From Candidatus Uhrbacteria bacterium (GTDB taxonomy: Bacteria > Patescibacteriota > Patescibacteriia > UBA9934), in NCBI GenBank assembly GCA_903891735.1, contig CAITFQ010000056.1:1-17111 (forward strand): 17,111 nt of DNA. The letters run 5' to 3'. The position numbers were made by a program, and so were the translations under genes. Numbering within the stretch: the first letter of the stretch is position 1; the number at the start of each line of letters is the position of its first letter. Below, one piece after another: positions 5,823 through 12,744 of the stretch. The notes beneath the pieces are model-generated. The model searched no databases. It worked only from the letters and a program-made list of their open reading frames with translations, and was not told where the DNA came from.

Positions 5823-7685
5823 ATGTCAAAAATCCAAGAACACGCCCTGTTTCTCGAGGGCGAAATTGGTGACACGAGCGGTGGCATCATCAAGGGCGCC
5901 GCGGGCGACATGCTCGATGCCACGGTCGAAAGCGCGGTCGAAGGCGCCATGCACAAGCTGGCCGCCAAGATCGACGCCAAGGACGTGGTCAAGCTCGAGA
6001 CCTGGGTCGACGTGCTGCTCGGCCTCTACATGGCCCTGCCGCCGCTCGGCCGCGTCTACATCAGCCAGCTCTTCGCCAAGGTCATCAAGACCAAGTTCGT
6101 GGGCAAAAGCGTGGCCCACAACACGGCCGCGGCCATGTTCATCGAAGCTTTGGACCAGGGCAACATGGTGGTCATCACCGCCCTGGAAAAGGCCGAGGTG
6201 GAGCCCGAGGAGGTGCGGGCCGCCCTGCTCGCCAAGTTCGGCCTGAAAACCGACGCGCTCAAGAACTGGCTCGAGGGCAAGGCCGAAGAGGTCAAGGACA
6301 AGGTCGCAGCTCACGGCCCGGGCGCTCACCTGGACAACCACGGCAAAAAGGAGGAACACCCCGCAGCTCCGGTTGCCGTGGTGGAGGTTGACCCCTACCT
6401 CCTGATCGCCGCCGAGTGGAGTGACGGTGCGCGTGAAGCATTCTTCACCTTGGAGTCTGGTGCCCGGCGTGAGAACACCGGCACGCCCAAGAAGGCCGAT
6501 GGCAGTCCGATGACCGAAGCCGAGCGCAAGTGGTGGGGCGAAGCTGCTGGCTACATGGCCGGTCTCAAGCGCAACCTTCAGCACCCGGAGGGCCGCGAGG
6601 TCCTGCGCAAGCTGTTTGAGCGTCTAGCGACCGACCGCGTGACGGCAGAGGAACTGGCTGAGCCCTTCAATGGCAAGGTCGGGGTGGTCGTCAACGCGAT
6701 CATCGGGCGCAAGCCCCTCTTCTCCGTCGCCAACCTGGTCGACACGACGGACAGGTTCTTCGGCAACGACAAGCCCCACGAAAATCGCAGCCGGTGGCAG
6801 CGCTGGCTGCGACGTCTCATCGTTCTCCTGATCGTGGTCGCGGTCATCATCCTCCTCTATATCCCCTGGCACGGGTTCTCGCTGCTCTACGACGGAGCTT
6901 GGAACATCGGCGAGCTGGCCGCCAAGCAAACGGGTCTGCCTAACCCGTCGGACAATCCCAACCTGACGGCCCAGGTCAAAGATCCCATCCTCAACGTCGT
7001 CATTGGCGCCGTGCTGGTGCTGGCCTCCCGCTTGCTCTTCGGCTTCATCGACTGGCCATTCGAGGTCGGCCACTGGGCAGCCAACGCTCTCGGTCTGAAG
7101 ACCCCAAGGGAAACATCAGCTCCCTTCTTCAGCTTCGCGAGCTTGGTGACGGTCATCTGCGGAGGCGTCGGCCTGCTGTTCACCGCCATCGGTGCCATCA
7201 CGGCCTGGGGCGGCGGATCGGCTCATCTCTCCCTTCTGGCTTGCGCCATCGTCCTGAACTTGATCGTTTGGGGTGAGCTGCTGAAGCGGCTGAAGAACAT
7301 CACGTGGCCGAAAAGCCCCGTGGAAGGAGAGGTCTTGAGCGGTGAGGAGCGCAAGCAGTATGACACCTGGCTGCGCTACATGATCGGGGTGTTCGTCTTC
7401 AGCCTCTCTCTGGCTGGCTTCGTCTGTGCCGTCCCATACGACGGCTACGTGACCAAGCAGGACCGGCTTGCCAAGCAAGCTGAGGACACCGCCGAGCAGA
7501 CGGCCAAGGCCAACAGGACCAAGTCCTGCGCCGAGACCACAGCGACGTTGACCGCGTACGCTGGACAGTGGGACAGGAACAACCCCGGTGTGGAGCCCGG
7601 GACCGAGGTCTTCTGCCTCGTGGCCAAGGAGGAGATGCCGAAGATGCACCAGCTCTGCATCCAGCAAGACAGCCTCTGCCGCTAG
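5823..7685 (+). CDS. Large five-helix membrane protein of unknown function (620 aa)
   Basis: I do not recognise this family. The ATG at 5823 is chosen because GGAG lies five bases before it; a TTG at 5802 would also be open. Residues 1-160 form a mostly helical, Ala-rich soluble domain without a signal peptide. A His/Pro/charged linker (about 165-185) leads to a second soluble domain containing RKWWGEAAGYMAGLKR. Five membrane segments follow: about 330-350 (after RWQRWLRRL, which places the N terminus inside), 388-412, 438-463, 470-488 and 519-540. The last 70 residues would be outside and hold four cysteines, the final one next to the C terminus. Base composition, AAG/CTG/GTG codon use and the GGAG site match the two exported-protein genes. 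A link to those proteins is inferred only from location, composition and the shared four-cysteine pattern. Confidence 0.75.
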   Translation: MSKIQEHALFLEGEIGDTSGGIIKGAAGDMLDATVESAVEGAMHKLAAKIDAKDVVKLETWVDVLLGLYMALPPLGRVYISQLFAKVIKTKFVGKSVAHNTAAAMFIEALDQGNMVVITALEKAEVEPEEVRAALLAKFGLKTDALKNWLEGKAEEVKDKVAAHGPGAHLDNHGKKEEHPAAPVAVVEVDPYLLIAAEWSDGAREAFFTLESGARRENTGTPKKADGSPMTEAERKWWGEAAGYMAGLKRNLQHPEGREVLRKLFERLATDRVTAEELAEPFNGKVGVVVNAIIGRKPLFSVANLVDTTDRFFGNDKPHENRSRWQRWLRRLIVLLIVVAVIILLYIPWHGFSLLYDGAWNIGELAAKQTGLPNPSDNPNLTAQVKDPILNVVIGAVLVLASRLLFGFIDWPFEVGHWAANALGLKTPRETSAPFFSFASLVTVICGGVGLLFTAIGAITAWGGGSAHLSLLACAIVLNLIVWGELLKRLKNITWPKSPVEGEVLSGEERKQYDTWLRYMIGVFVFSLSLAGFVCAVPYDGYVTKQDRLAKQAEDTAEQTAKANRTKSCAETTATLTAYAGQWDRNNPGVEPGTEVFCLVAKEEMPKMHQLCIQQDSLCR

Positions 7686-7740
7686 ATTACCCCGGCAGGG
7701 ACAACCGTTAACAACTAACAACAAGGAGACCGTATCTCGT

Positions 7741-7778
7741 GAGAGCGGCAGCACCCCATGGTGCCGCCGCTCTCTTCA
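7741..7778 (+). terminator. GC-rich terminator after the large membrane protein gene
   Basis: GAGAGCGGC-A-GCACC pairs with GGTGC-C-GCCGCTCTC around CCAT, followed by TTCATTTT. The hairpin is very stable; the T-run is weak. It marks the right edge of the GC-rich island. An AAGGAG sequence at 7722-7727 precedes it without a credible gene. Confidence 0.8.
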
Positions 7779-7799
7779 TTTTCCAAAATTTTTTAACTA

Positions 7800-7827
7800 C
7801 CCCGCTACCCAGCTACGCCCCTACCCC
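7800..7827 (-). other. G-quadruplex motif across the isomerase stop codon
   Basis: On the minus strand the order is GGGG-TA-GGGG-CGTAGCT-GGG-TAGC-GGGG, which meets the usual pattern of four G-runs of three or more with loops of at most seven. It overlaps the TAG stop (7821-7823), and its GCGGGGTAG unit is present twice. Confidence 0.55.
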
Positions 7828-8888
7828 GCCATGAGCCGTTTAAACTCATCCACAAACGGAATCGGCGTCGGATTCACGTAATTTAACATGGCCAAATAGT
7901 AACTGACAAAACTCCCATACTGCAGCACCTCGCCACACTCCTCAATCGCATCTTTACCGCCGCAATCATATTCAATCACTTCCAAACCAATCCGTTCAAA
8001 AATATCGGCCGTCACCTTAAAGCGCTTCTGTACCCGTTCGTTATAATGTTTCGAACGCAACATCAGCACCGTCACATTTTTCACCATGCCTTTCGGGAAC
8101 GTCAGCCCTTCCAGCAAATGATGATTAATTTCCGGCAAGGCAAAGTAAACCGCAAACTGTTTACTCGTTTCATTAATCTGATTGCTCAAAACGTGGGCAT
8201 TACCCATCAAGTGCTCGGCCCCAATCACAAACACCGTGCGCCCCTGCAAACTCTTGGCCACCGTTTTCGCCGGATTCTCTTTCAACGGCACATCAACCGC
8301 ACAAGTATCGAGCACATCGCCCATCGCGCTTAACATCCTGCGCACTTCAGTCTCCCCCGTTTCCACGTAACCCAAAGTCGCCAGCATCCCCAAAATTCCC
8401 GCCAATGAAAAGCCAGTTCCCAAGCGCGGCTGCTTGGCCAAATCACCCGGCGTAAACACATACATCGGCCAGCCTTCCTCCTCCGCCAACTCAGCTAATT
8501 CTCCCCCGGCCGCAATTGCCATAATCTTGGCCTTGCGCTTCTTCGCCACTAATCCTGCCGCCAACACTTCTTCCGTTGTCCCAGAAAAACTCGACAACAG
8601 CACTAACGTCTTACTGTCTACAAACGCCGGCAAATCGTAGCCCCGCACAATCTGGAGCGGCACCGTCAAATCTTTAAAAAACACACTCTGCAACATGTCC
8701 GGCCCCAGCGCCGATCCACCCATGCCCGCAATCACAATATTCGTGCACGTCTTGTACGACGCCGGAAACTTTACCAGCTGACTCTCACTCCAAGCCAATC
8801 GCACCTGCTCCGCCAAATGATCAATGCCATAAGCAATGTCATCCGGGTCATAGGCGGCGTAAACTTTTGCTTGATCCAATATATCCAT
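7821..8888 (-). CDS. Bifunctional phosphoglucose/phosphomannose isomerase
   Basis: This 355-residue cytoplasmic enzyme interconverts glucose-6-phosphate (and mannose-6-phosphate) with fructose-6-phosphate, feeding glycolysis and nucleotide-sugar synthesis. It has two SIS domains in tandem. The first shows GMGGSALGPD and SSFSGTTEE (phosphate-binding), the second ENPAKTVAKSLQGR, NQINETSK and EINHHLLEG (catalytic Glu/His region). The C terminus NPTPIPFVDEFKRLM is typical of the archaeal/bacterial bifunctional family, and the length is normal. The start lies one base after the stop of the FAD oxidoreductase gene (TAG-T-ATG), so translation is probably coupled. The stop codon sits inside a G-quadruplex-like sequence. 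Codon use matches the host genes. Confidence 0.92.
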   Translation of the reverse strand: MDILDQAKVYAAYDPDDIAYGIDHLAEQVRLAWSESQLVKFPASYKTCTNIVIAGMGGSALGPDMLQSVFFKDLTVPLQIVRGYDLPAFVDSKTLVLLSSFSGTTEEVLAAGLVAKKRKAKIMAIAAGGELAELAEEEGWPMYVFTPGDLAKQPRLGTGFSLAGILGMLATLGYVETGETEVRRMLSAMGDVLDTCAVDVPLKENPAKTVAKSLQGRTVFVIGAEHLMGNAHVLSNQINETSKQFAVYFALPEINHHLLEGLTFPKGMVKNVTVLMLRSKHYNERVQKRFKVTADIFERIGLEVIEYDCGGKDAIEECGEVLQYGSFVSYYLAMLNYVNPTPIPFVDEFKRLMAG

Positions 8889-8889
8889 A

Positions 8890-10065
8890 CTACAAAGTTG
8901 CAGACCCCGTTTGAATCGCCTTAGTAATTAAAGCTCGTTTGCTCAAATCCCCAATCATCACCGCCCCCACTATCTTACCATTTCTCAAGTATAAATCGAG
9001 GCTACTAACCCCGTCCACTTCCTCGCTCTGCACCTCGTCGGCAAATTCTGGGCTAGTGTCACCCATAAATACTATCTGTAGGTCAAACAAATGCGTCGCA
9101 TAGGACGACACCAAACTATACTCCGTCCTAACACCCAACATAGTTTTAGCTATCGTTCTCCCCTGCATCTGGGCATTCAACCAGTTCCCAATCTGCAACT
9201 GTCGTCCCAAAATTGGGTGACTAAACTCCGTCGCATCTCCCGCCGCATAAACATCCGGCACATTCGTCTCTAAAAAACTATTAGTCAAAATTCCCTGCTT
9301 CATCTCAACCCCAGCCTCACTAAACAACTCTTTATCCGCATGCGTTCCCAAACCCACGCCGACCATCACCGCCGGCAATATCGTCCCATCGTTCAATTGC
9401 ACACCGATCACTTCACTATCCCCCACGGGCATCGCCTCAGCCTGCCCCGTCAGCAACATCACCCCATTCTTCTTGGCCTTCTCTGCCAACAATCGTTTAG
9501 CCTTGGCCGACAACATCCTCGACCAAAACCCATCACCCCTCATTACCACCGTCGTCGCAATATTATTCTCCGCAAAAATATTAATAAACTCGAGCGCAAT
9601 AAACCCACCCCCAATAATTACTGCTCGCTGTTGCTCCTGCGGCAATCGCTTAACCTCGTTTAACCTGGCCATAATCCCGTCCGCATCATCCAGCGTCTGC
9701 AAATAGCAAACTCCCTTAGGATCAGTCGACGCCAAATTCAACTGTCCGCCCGTCGCCAGCAACAACTTATCATATGATATCTCCCGGCCCGTATGCAGCA
9801 CCACACACTTATTCTGCGTATCGATCTTCGTCACCATCGTCCCGGCAAATCGCTCAACCCGCTGCTCCATGTACCAGCGCTCGGTCCGCATAAACACCTT
9901 TTCCCGCGGCACTTTCCCCTTAATATAATGCGGCAACAGCACCCGGCTATAACAAACATGCATCTCTTCATCCACCATCGTAATCTCAGCCGTGGCATCA
10001 CCCTTCCGCAGCTCCTCCGCCGCCGTCGTGCCCGCAATTCCCCCGCCAATAATTACGTATTGCAT
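8890..10065 (-). CDS. FAD-dependent pyridine nucleotide-disulfide oxidoreductase (ferredoxin/rubredoxin reductase-like)
   Basis: A 391-residue flavoprotein of the Pyr_redox_2 family. The N-terminal FAD Rossmann motif is IIGGGIAGTTAAEE, followed by LLLATGG, the NAD(P)H-binding motif IIGGGFIALEF near residue 150, and the second FAD motif VYAAGDA near residue 272. No CxxC redox pair is visible, so it is not a thioredoxin- or glutathione-type reductase. The arrangement resembles rubredoxin and ferredoxin reductases and nitrite reductase-type subunits. With a ferredoxin gene just upstream on the same strand, the likely role is electron transfer between NAD(P)H and that ferredoxin; this is inference. 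It overlaps nothing, and the next gene follows after a single base. The 68-base gap before it contains a dispersed repeat. Confidence 0.87.
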   Translation of the reverse strand: MQYVIIGGGIAGTTAAEELRKGDATAEITMVDEEMHVCYSRVLLPHYIKGKVPREKVFMRTERWYMEQRVERFAGTMVTKIDTQNKCVVLHTGREISYDKLLLATGGQLNLASTDPKGVCYLQTLDDADGIMARLNEVKRLPQEQQRAVIIGGGFIALEFINIFAENNIATTVVMRGDGFWSRMLSAKAKRLLAEKAKKNGVMLLTGQAEAMPVGDSEVIGVQLNDGTILPAVMVGVGLGTHADKELFSEAGVEMKQGILTNSFLETNVPDVYAAGDATEFSHPILGRQLQIGNWLNAQMQGRTIAKTMLGVRTEYSLVSSYATHLFDLQIVFMGDTSPEFADEVQSEEVDGVSSLDLYLRNGKIVGAVMIGDLSKRALITKAIQTGSATL

Positions 10066-10103
10066 AATATATCTTTACGCGTCATCACTAGTCCCTTTAT
10101 CTG

Positions 10104-10128
10104 TCATTGCGAGTGCAACGAAGCAATC
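10104..10128. repeat. Intergenic palindromic repeat of the CATTGCGAG...GAAGCAATC type
   Basis: CATTGCGAGTGCAACGAAG continues into CAATC, with the ends TTGC and GCAA pairing. Sequences of this type recur between genes in many unrelated bacteria. Here it fills most of the gap between ferredoxin and the FAD oxidoreductase gene. Confidence 0.65.
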
Positions 10129-10133
10129 TACTA

Positions 10134-10400
10134 TTAAATCGCTGGATAAAGCTGTGTACCAGCCTCGTCGTAAATCGTAATCGCCAACGTCGGACACGAC
10201 TGCGCTCCCAAAATAATCGTCTCCTTCTCTTCCTCCGTCGCCTCAATCGTCCTCTCATAACTCGGCCCACAGTCCGCCACCCCGTGGTCCAACACCTCCG
10301 CCTTATTCTCCACATTCATCTGAAACGTTTCCGGCGCGATGGTCACGCAGCTCGCCGCCCCAATGCACAGATCTGGATCCACCACTATTCGTAATTTCAT
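10134..10400 (-). CDS. Ferredoxin, probable [3Fe-4S] type
   Basis: An 88-residue soluble electron carrier. The cluster motif is C12-IGAAS-C18 plus C69-P, so the position of the second cysteine in the usual CxxCxxC...CP pattern is Ala15. That is the arrangement of single [3Fe-4S] ferredoxins that serve cytochrome P450s in actinobacteria. An extra C44 (VADCGPS) lies outside the motif; whether it becomes a ligand is unknown. APETF after the second cysteine is typical of the family. The ATG at 10400 is preferred over a TTG three codons upstream because it gives the normal N terminus (MKLRIVVDPDLC) and starts one base after the stop of the cysteine desulfurase gene (TAG-T-ATG). The likely partner is the FAD oxidoreductase downstream, with the sulfur for its cluster coming from the desulfurase upstream. 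Confidence 0.87.
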   Translation of the reverse strand: MKLRIVVDPDLCIGAASCVTIAPETFQMNVENKAEVLDHGVADCGPSYERTIEATEEEKETIILGAQSCPTLAITIYDEAGTQLYPAI

Positions 10401-10401
10401 A

Positions 10402-11571
10402 CTAATCAATCTTCAATAACTTTATAATTCGCGGCAACTCTTTTAAAACTCGTTTTATCTCACTCTTGTTCGACTTCCGGCCTAACGTAAATCGCACGCT
10501 ACTTTCCGCCAGTCTATCAGATCGACCAAGTGCCTTAATCACATGACTTGCTCCCGCACTCGACGTACACGACGACGCCGTACTCGCGGCAATTCCCGCC
10601 TCATCAAGATACATTACTAGCGCCTCGCCATCAACTCCCGGTAAGCTCACATTGACGTTACTGCACACTCGCTGTGTTCGGCTACCATTGATAATCGCTT
10701 GCGGCACAATTTTTAAAATTCCTGCAAACAAGCTACTTTGCAGCGGCCGCAACTTCTTTTCGTAATCCTCGTGTTCAATCTGCGCGATCGCCAGCGCTCG
10801 TGCCAAGCCGACTGCTCCCACCACATTCTCTGTTCCCGCCCGTCGGCCTCCCTCCTGCGTCCCCCCAAGAATCTGCGCCTTAAGCGGCGTCCCCTTCTTT
10901 ATAAACAACACTCCCACTCCCTTTGGTCCGTAAATCTTACTCCCCGACAAACACAAACCGTCGACGCCCAACTTCGTCACCTCTAACTTAAGCGCACACG
11001 CCGCCTGCACCGCATCACTAAAAAATAACGGATACACCTCCTTCGTACTTCGCTTAATCTTCGCCAGCGCCTTCCCCACCTCAGCAATCGGCAGCACTGT
11101 CCCAATCTCGTTATTCACATACATCATAGTCACTAACACCGTATCTGGTCTAATCGCTCGCATTACCTCGTCGACGCTCACCAAACCATCTTTATCGACG
11201 GGCGCCAACGTCACCTCACAACCCAAGTCCTGCAATACCCTAAGCGTCGCCATATGCTCAGTCGCCAGCGTCACCACATGCCTTTTATCTACTGGCGCCG
11301 CCTCAATTACTCCTTTATAAAACAAGTTGATGCTCTCCGTCGCCCCTGAAGTAAACACGATCTCTTCACTTCGTACACTCAACGCTTCAGCTACCTCAGC
11401 CCGCGCCGCTTCCAAACCTCGTTTAGCCATTCGTCCTTCCGCATGCACACTCGAGGCATTCCCAAACTCCACCCCAAAATACGGTCGCATTGCCTTCATG
11501 ACCCGTCCATCCAACGGCGTCGCCGCCGCGTAATCTAAGTAAATCCGCTTCTTTGTTGAAAAATATGACAT
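10402..11571 (-). CDS. Cysteine desulfurase (NifS/IscS family)
   Basis: This 389-residue pyridoxal-phosphate enzyme removes sulfur from cysteine for iron-sulfur cluster and thio-cofactor assembly. It shows the aminotransferase class V layout: YLDYAAATP at the N terminus, TSGATESIN, TEH106, NNEIGT, D186 (FFSDAVQA), PLP lysine K212 in SGSKIYGPKG, RAGTENV, and the sulfur-carrying C335 in TASSCTSSAGASHV. The residue before the PLP lysine is Ser, where the family usually has His. No IscU or SufBCD gene is visible nearby. It is the first gene of the unit leading to ferredoxin, FAD oxidoreductase and isomerase. A TATAGT six bases before the start codon suggests a leaderless transcript; that promoter touches the arm of a long inverted repeat. 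Confidence 0.93.
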   Translation of the reverse strand: MSYFSTKKRIYLDYAAATPLDGRVMKAMRPYFGVEFGNASSVHAEGRMAKRGLEAARAEVAEALSVRSEEIVFTSGATESINLFYKGVIEAAPVDKRHVVTLATEHMATLRVLQDLGCEVTLAPVDKDGLVSVDEVMRAIRPDTVLVTMMYVNNEIGTVLPIAEVGKALAKIKRSTKEVYPLFFSDAVQAACALKLEVTKLGVDGLCLSGSKIYGPKGVGVLFIKKGTPLKAQILGGTQEGGRRAGTENVVGAVGLARALAIAQIEHEDYEKKLRPLQSSLFAGILKIVPQAIINGSRTQRVCSNVNVSLPGVDGEALVMYLDEAGIAASTASSCTSSAGASHVIKALGRSDRLAESSVRFTLGRKSNKSEIKRVLKELPRIIKLLKID

Positions 11572-11580
11572 ATACTTACT

Positions 11581-11707
11581 ATAAAACTTTTTAAATTGAG
11601 ACTAGTTTGGTTGCGGAGCAAGCCAAGCTCTTGAGGCTTAGTTAGTGCTAAGTCGAAAGAGTTGGCGCAGCGACAAGACCAAAATAGGCCAATTTAGAAA
11701 GTTTTAT
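11581..11707 (-). repeat. Long imperfect hairpin element between two minus-strand genes
   Basis: Arms 11581-11598 and 11690-11707 match at 17 of 18 positions (ATAAAACTTT..., ...AAAGTTTTAT). Inside, TTTGGT pairs with ACCAAA, GCCAA with TTGGC, CTCTT with AAGAG and CTTAG with CTAAG, ending in a six-base loop, so the whole 127 bases form one rod. One arm includes the stop codon of the thioredoxin-like gene and the other runs to the -10 of the cysteine desulfurase gene. It may be a MITE-like insertion or a structured RNA element; no target-site duplication is clear. Confidence 0.7.
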
Positions 11708-12693
11708 GTACAACCCGTGAACGTTAACGCATAAAAGCGTACTTGACTAGCCTTCACCTTCATCTTTAACGTGCCCTTATGGTACACACTCGCCTGCACC
11801 AAATTATACATCCTCGCCTCATCAACTTTCACCGACGTCGTCTCATCTTTATTCACCTTCACGTCCTCGCCCCGCATATCCGCCGGCAACGGCAAACCAT
11901 CTAACTCCAACCACACTTCAGCTGGCTCTTCCGCCACCAACACCACATTAACCCCAAACCCACTATACTTAACCGCCACATACTCACTCGCCACCGCCAG
12001 CTCTTTACTATGCTCCACATACTCTCCACAAATCTTCCAGTGTCCGTGCAAATACGGCACGTCTTCCTTTTGTACTCCATGATCAGTAAAAGCCTCAGCT
12101 ACATCTGGCAAAAACTCCTCACTGTTCCCATACTTTCCTCGCAAATAACCTAAATATAATTCTGGCGTCGTTCTATAACACGCTGCCTCATCTGTTTCTT
12201 TATCATCGGGAACCATCGGCAACGGTGTCGTCACCCCAGCCGCAATCAATGCCTCCTGCACCGCTTTCTCAGTCGCTGCATATCCTCCCTCCCCCACATG
12301 GTCGTAAACAATCACCCCATCAGCCCCCACCAAAAAACAATGCGGCCAAGCATTATTCGCATACAAATGCCAAACATCATACTCGTTATCCATGACTACC
12401 GGATAACTAATCCCAGCCGCCTTAATCGCGACTCGTACATTCTCTTCTTTATGCTCAAACTCAAACTCTGGCGTATGTACCCCAATCACCATCAATCCCA
12501 ACTCCGCATATCGCTCATACAACTTCTGCACGTGTGGCAACGTTCGCTGACAATTAACACATGAATACGACCAAAAATCCACTAACACCACTTTCCCCTT
12601 CAGCTTTCTTAGCGTCTGCTTCTCACCATTCAGCCACACCAAATCCGTCGGAAACTCCGGCGCGCGCACTTTTGCTAACCGATGTAAAAACAT
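11704..12693 (-). CDS. DipZ-like thioredoxin-fold protein (TlpA-type domain plus C-terminal domain)
   Basis: A 329-residue thiol-disulfide oxidoreductase. Residues 10-150 form a TlpA/AhpC-type thioredoxin domain: GKVVLVDFWSYSC45VNC48QRTLPH (active-site CxxC) and the cis-proline region AWPHCF. The WSYSCVNCQR sequence is characteristic of DipZ-type proteins. The remaining 170 residues match the beta-rich C-terminal domain found after thioredoxin in DipZ. The cytochrome-c-biogenesis-like membrane domain of full DipZ is missing, and there is no signal peptide, so location inside or outside is unclear. The start follows TG-C-TATACT by ten bases, a leaderless-type promoter shared with two other genes here. 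A divergent promoter region of about 50 bases separates it from the host-attachment-like gene. Confidence 0.85.
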   Translation of the reverse strand: MFLHRLAKVRAPEFPTDLVWLNGEKQTLRKLKGKVVLVDFWSYSCVNCQRTLPHVQKLYERYAELGLMVIGVHTPEFEFEHKEENVRVAIKAAGISYPVVMDNEYDVWHLYANNAWPHCFLVGADGVIVYDHVGEGGYAATEKAVQEALIAAGVTTPLPMVPDDKETDEAACYRTTPELYLGYLRGKYGNSEEFLPDVAEAFTDHGVQKEDVPYLHGHWKICGEYVEHSKELAVASEYVAVKYSGFGVNVVLVAEEPAEVWLELDGLPLPADMRGEDVKVNKDETTSVKVDEARMYNLVQASVYHKGTLKMKVKASQVRFYALTFTGCT

Positions 12694-12703
12694 ACTTGCC
12701 GAA

Positions 12704-12712
12704 AGTATAGCA
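12704..12712 (-). promoter_or_regulatory. Extended -10 promoter of the DipZ-like gene, leaderless start
   Basis: On the minus strand TG-C-TATACT is followed by ten bases and the ATG at 12693. The ten bases end in CAAGT, as they do before the first pilin gene. No -35 is evident. Confidence 0.65.
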
Positions 12713-12744
12713 AAAATTGCTTAAATCGAGTAGACTTGAGAGGT

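Noticed and set aside
5826..6584. Long minus-strand frame opposite the large membrane protein
   Set aside because: Typical antisense frame in GC-rich sequence, without ribosome-binding site; the plus-strand frame is longer and has real membrane segments.
4100..7780. The GC-rich island as an assembly chimera
   Set aside because: Not excluded, but repeat copy B and a host-type promoter (same CTGGTATAGT core as at 14749) lie inside it, which favours a true insertion. Read coverage would decide.
7739..7834. Short frame starting with GTG after AAGGAG
   Set aside because: It translates the terminator hairpin and has only 31 codons with no conserved-looking content.
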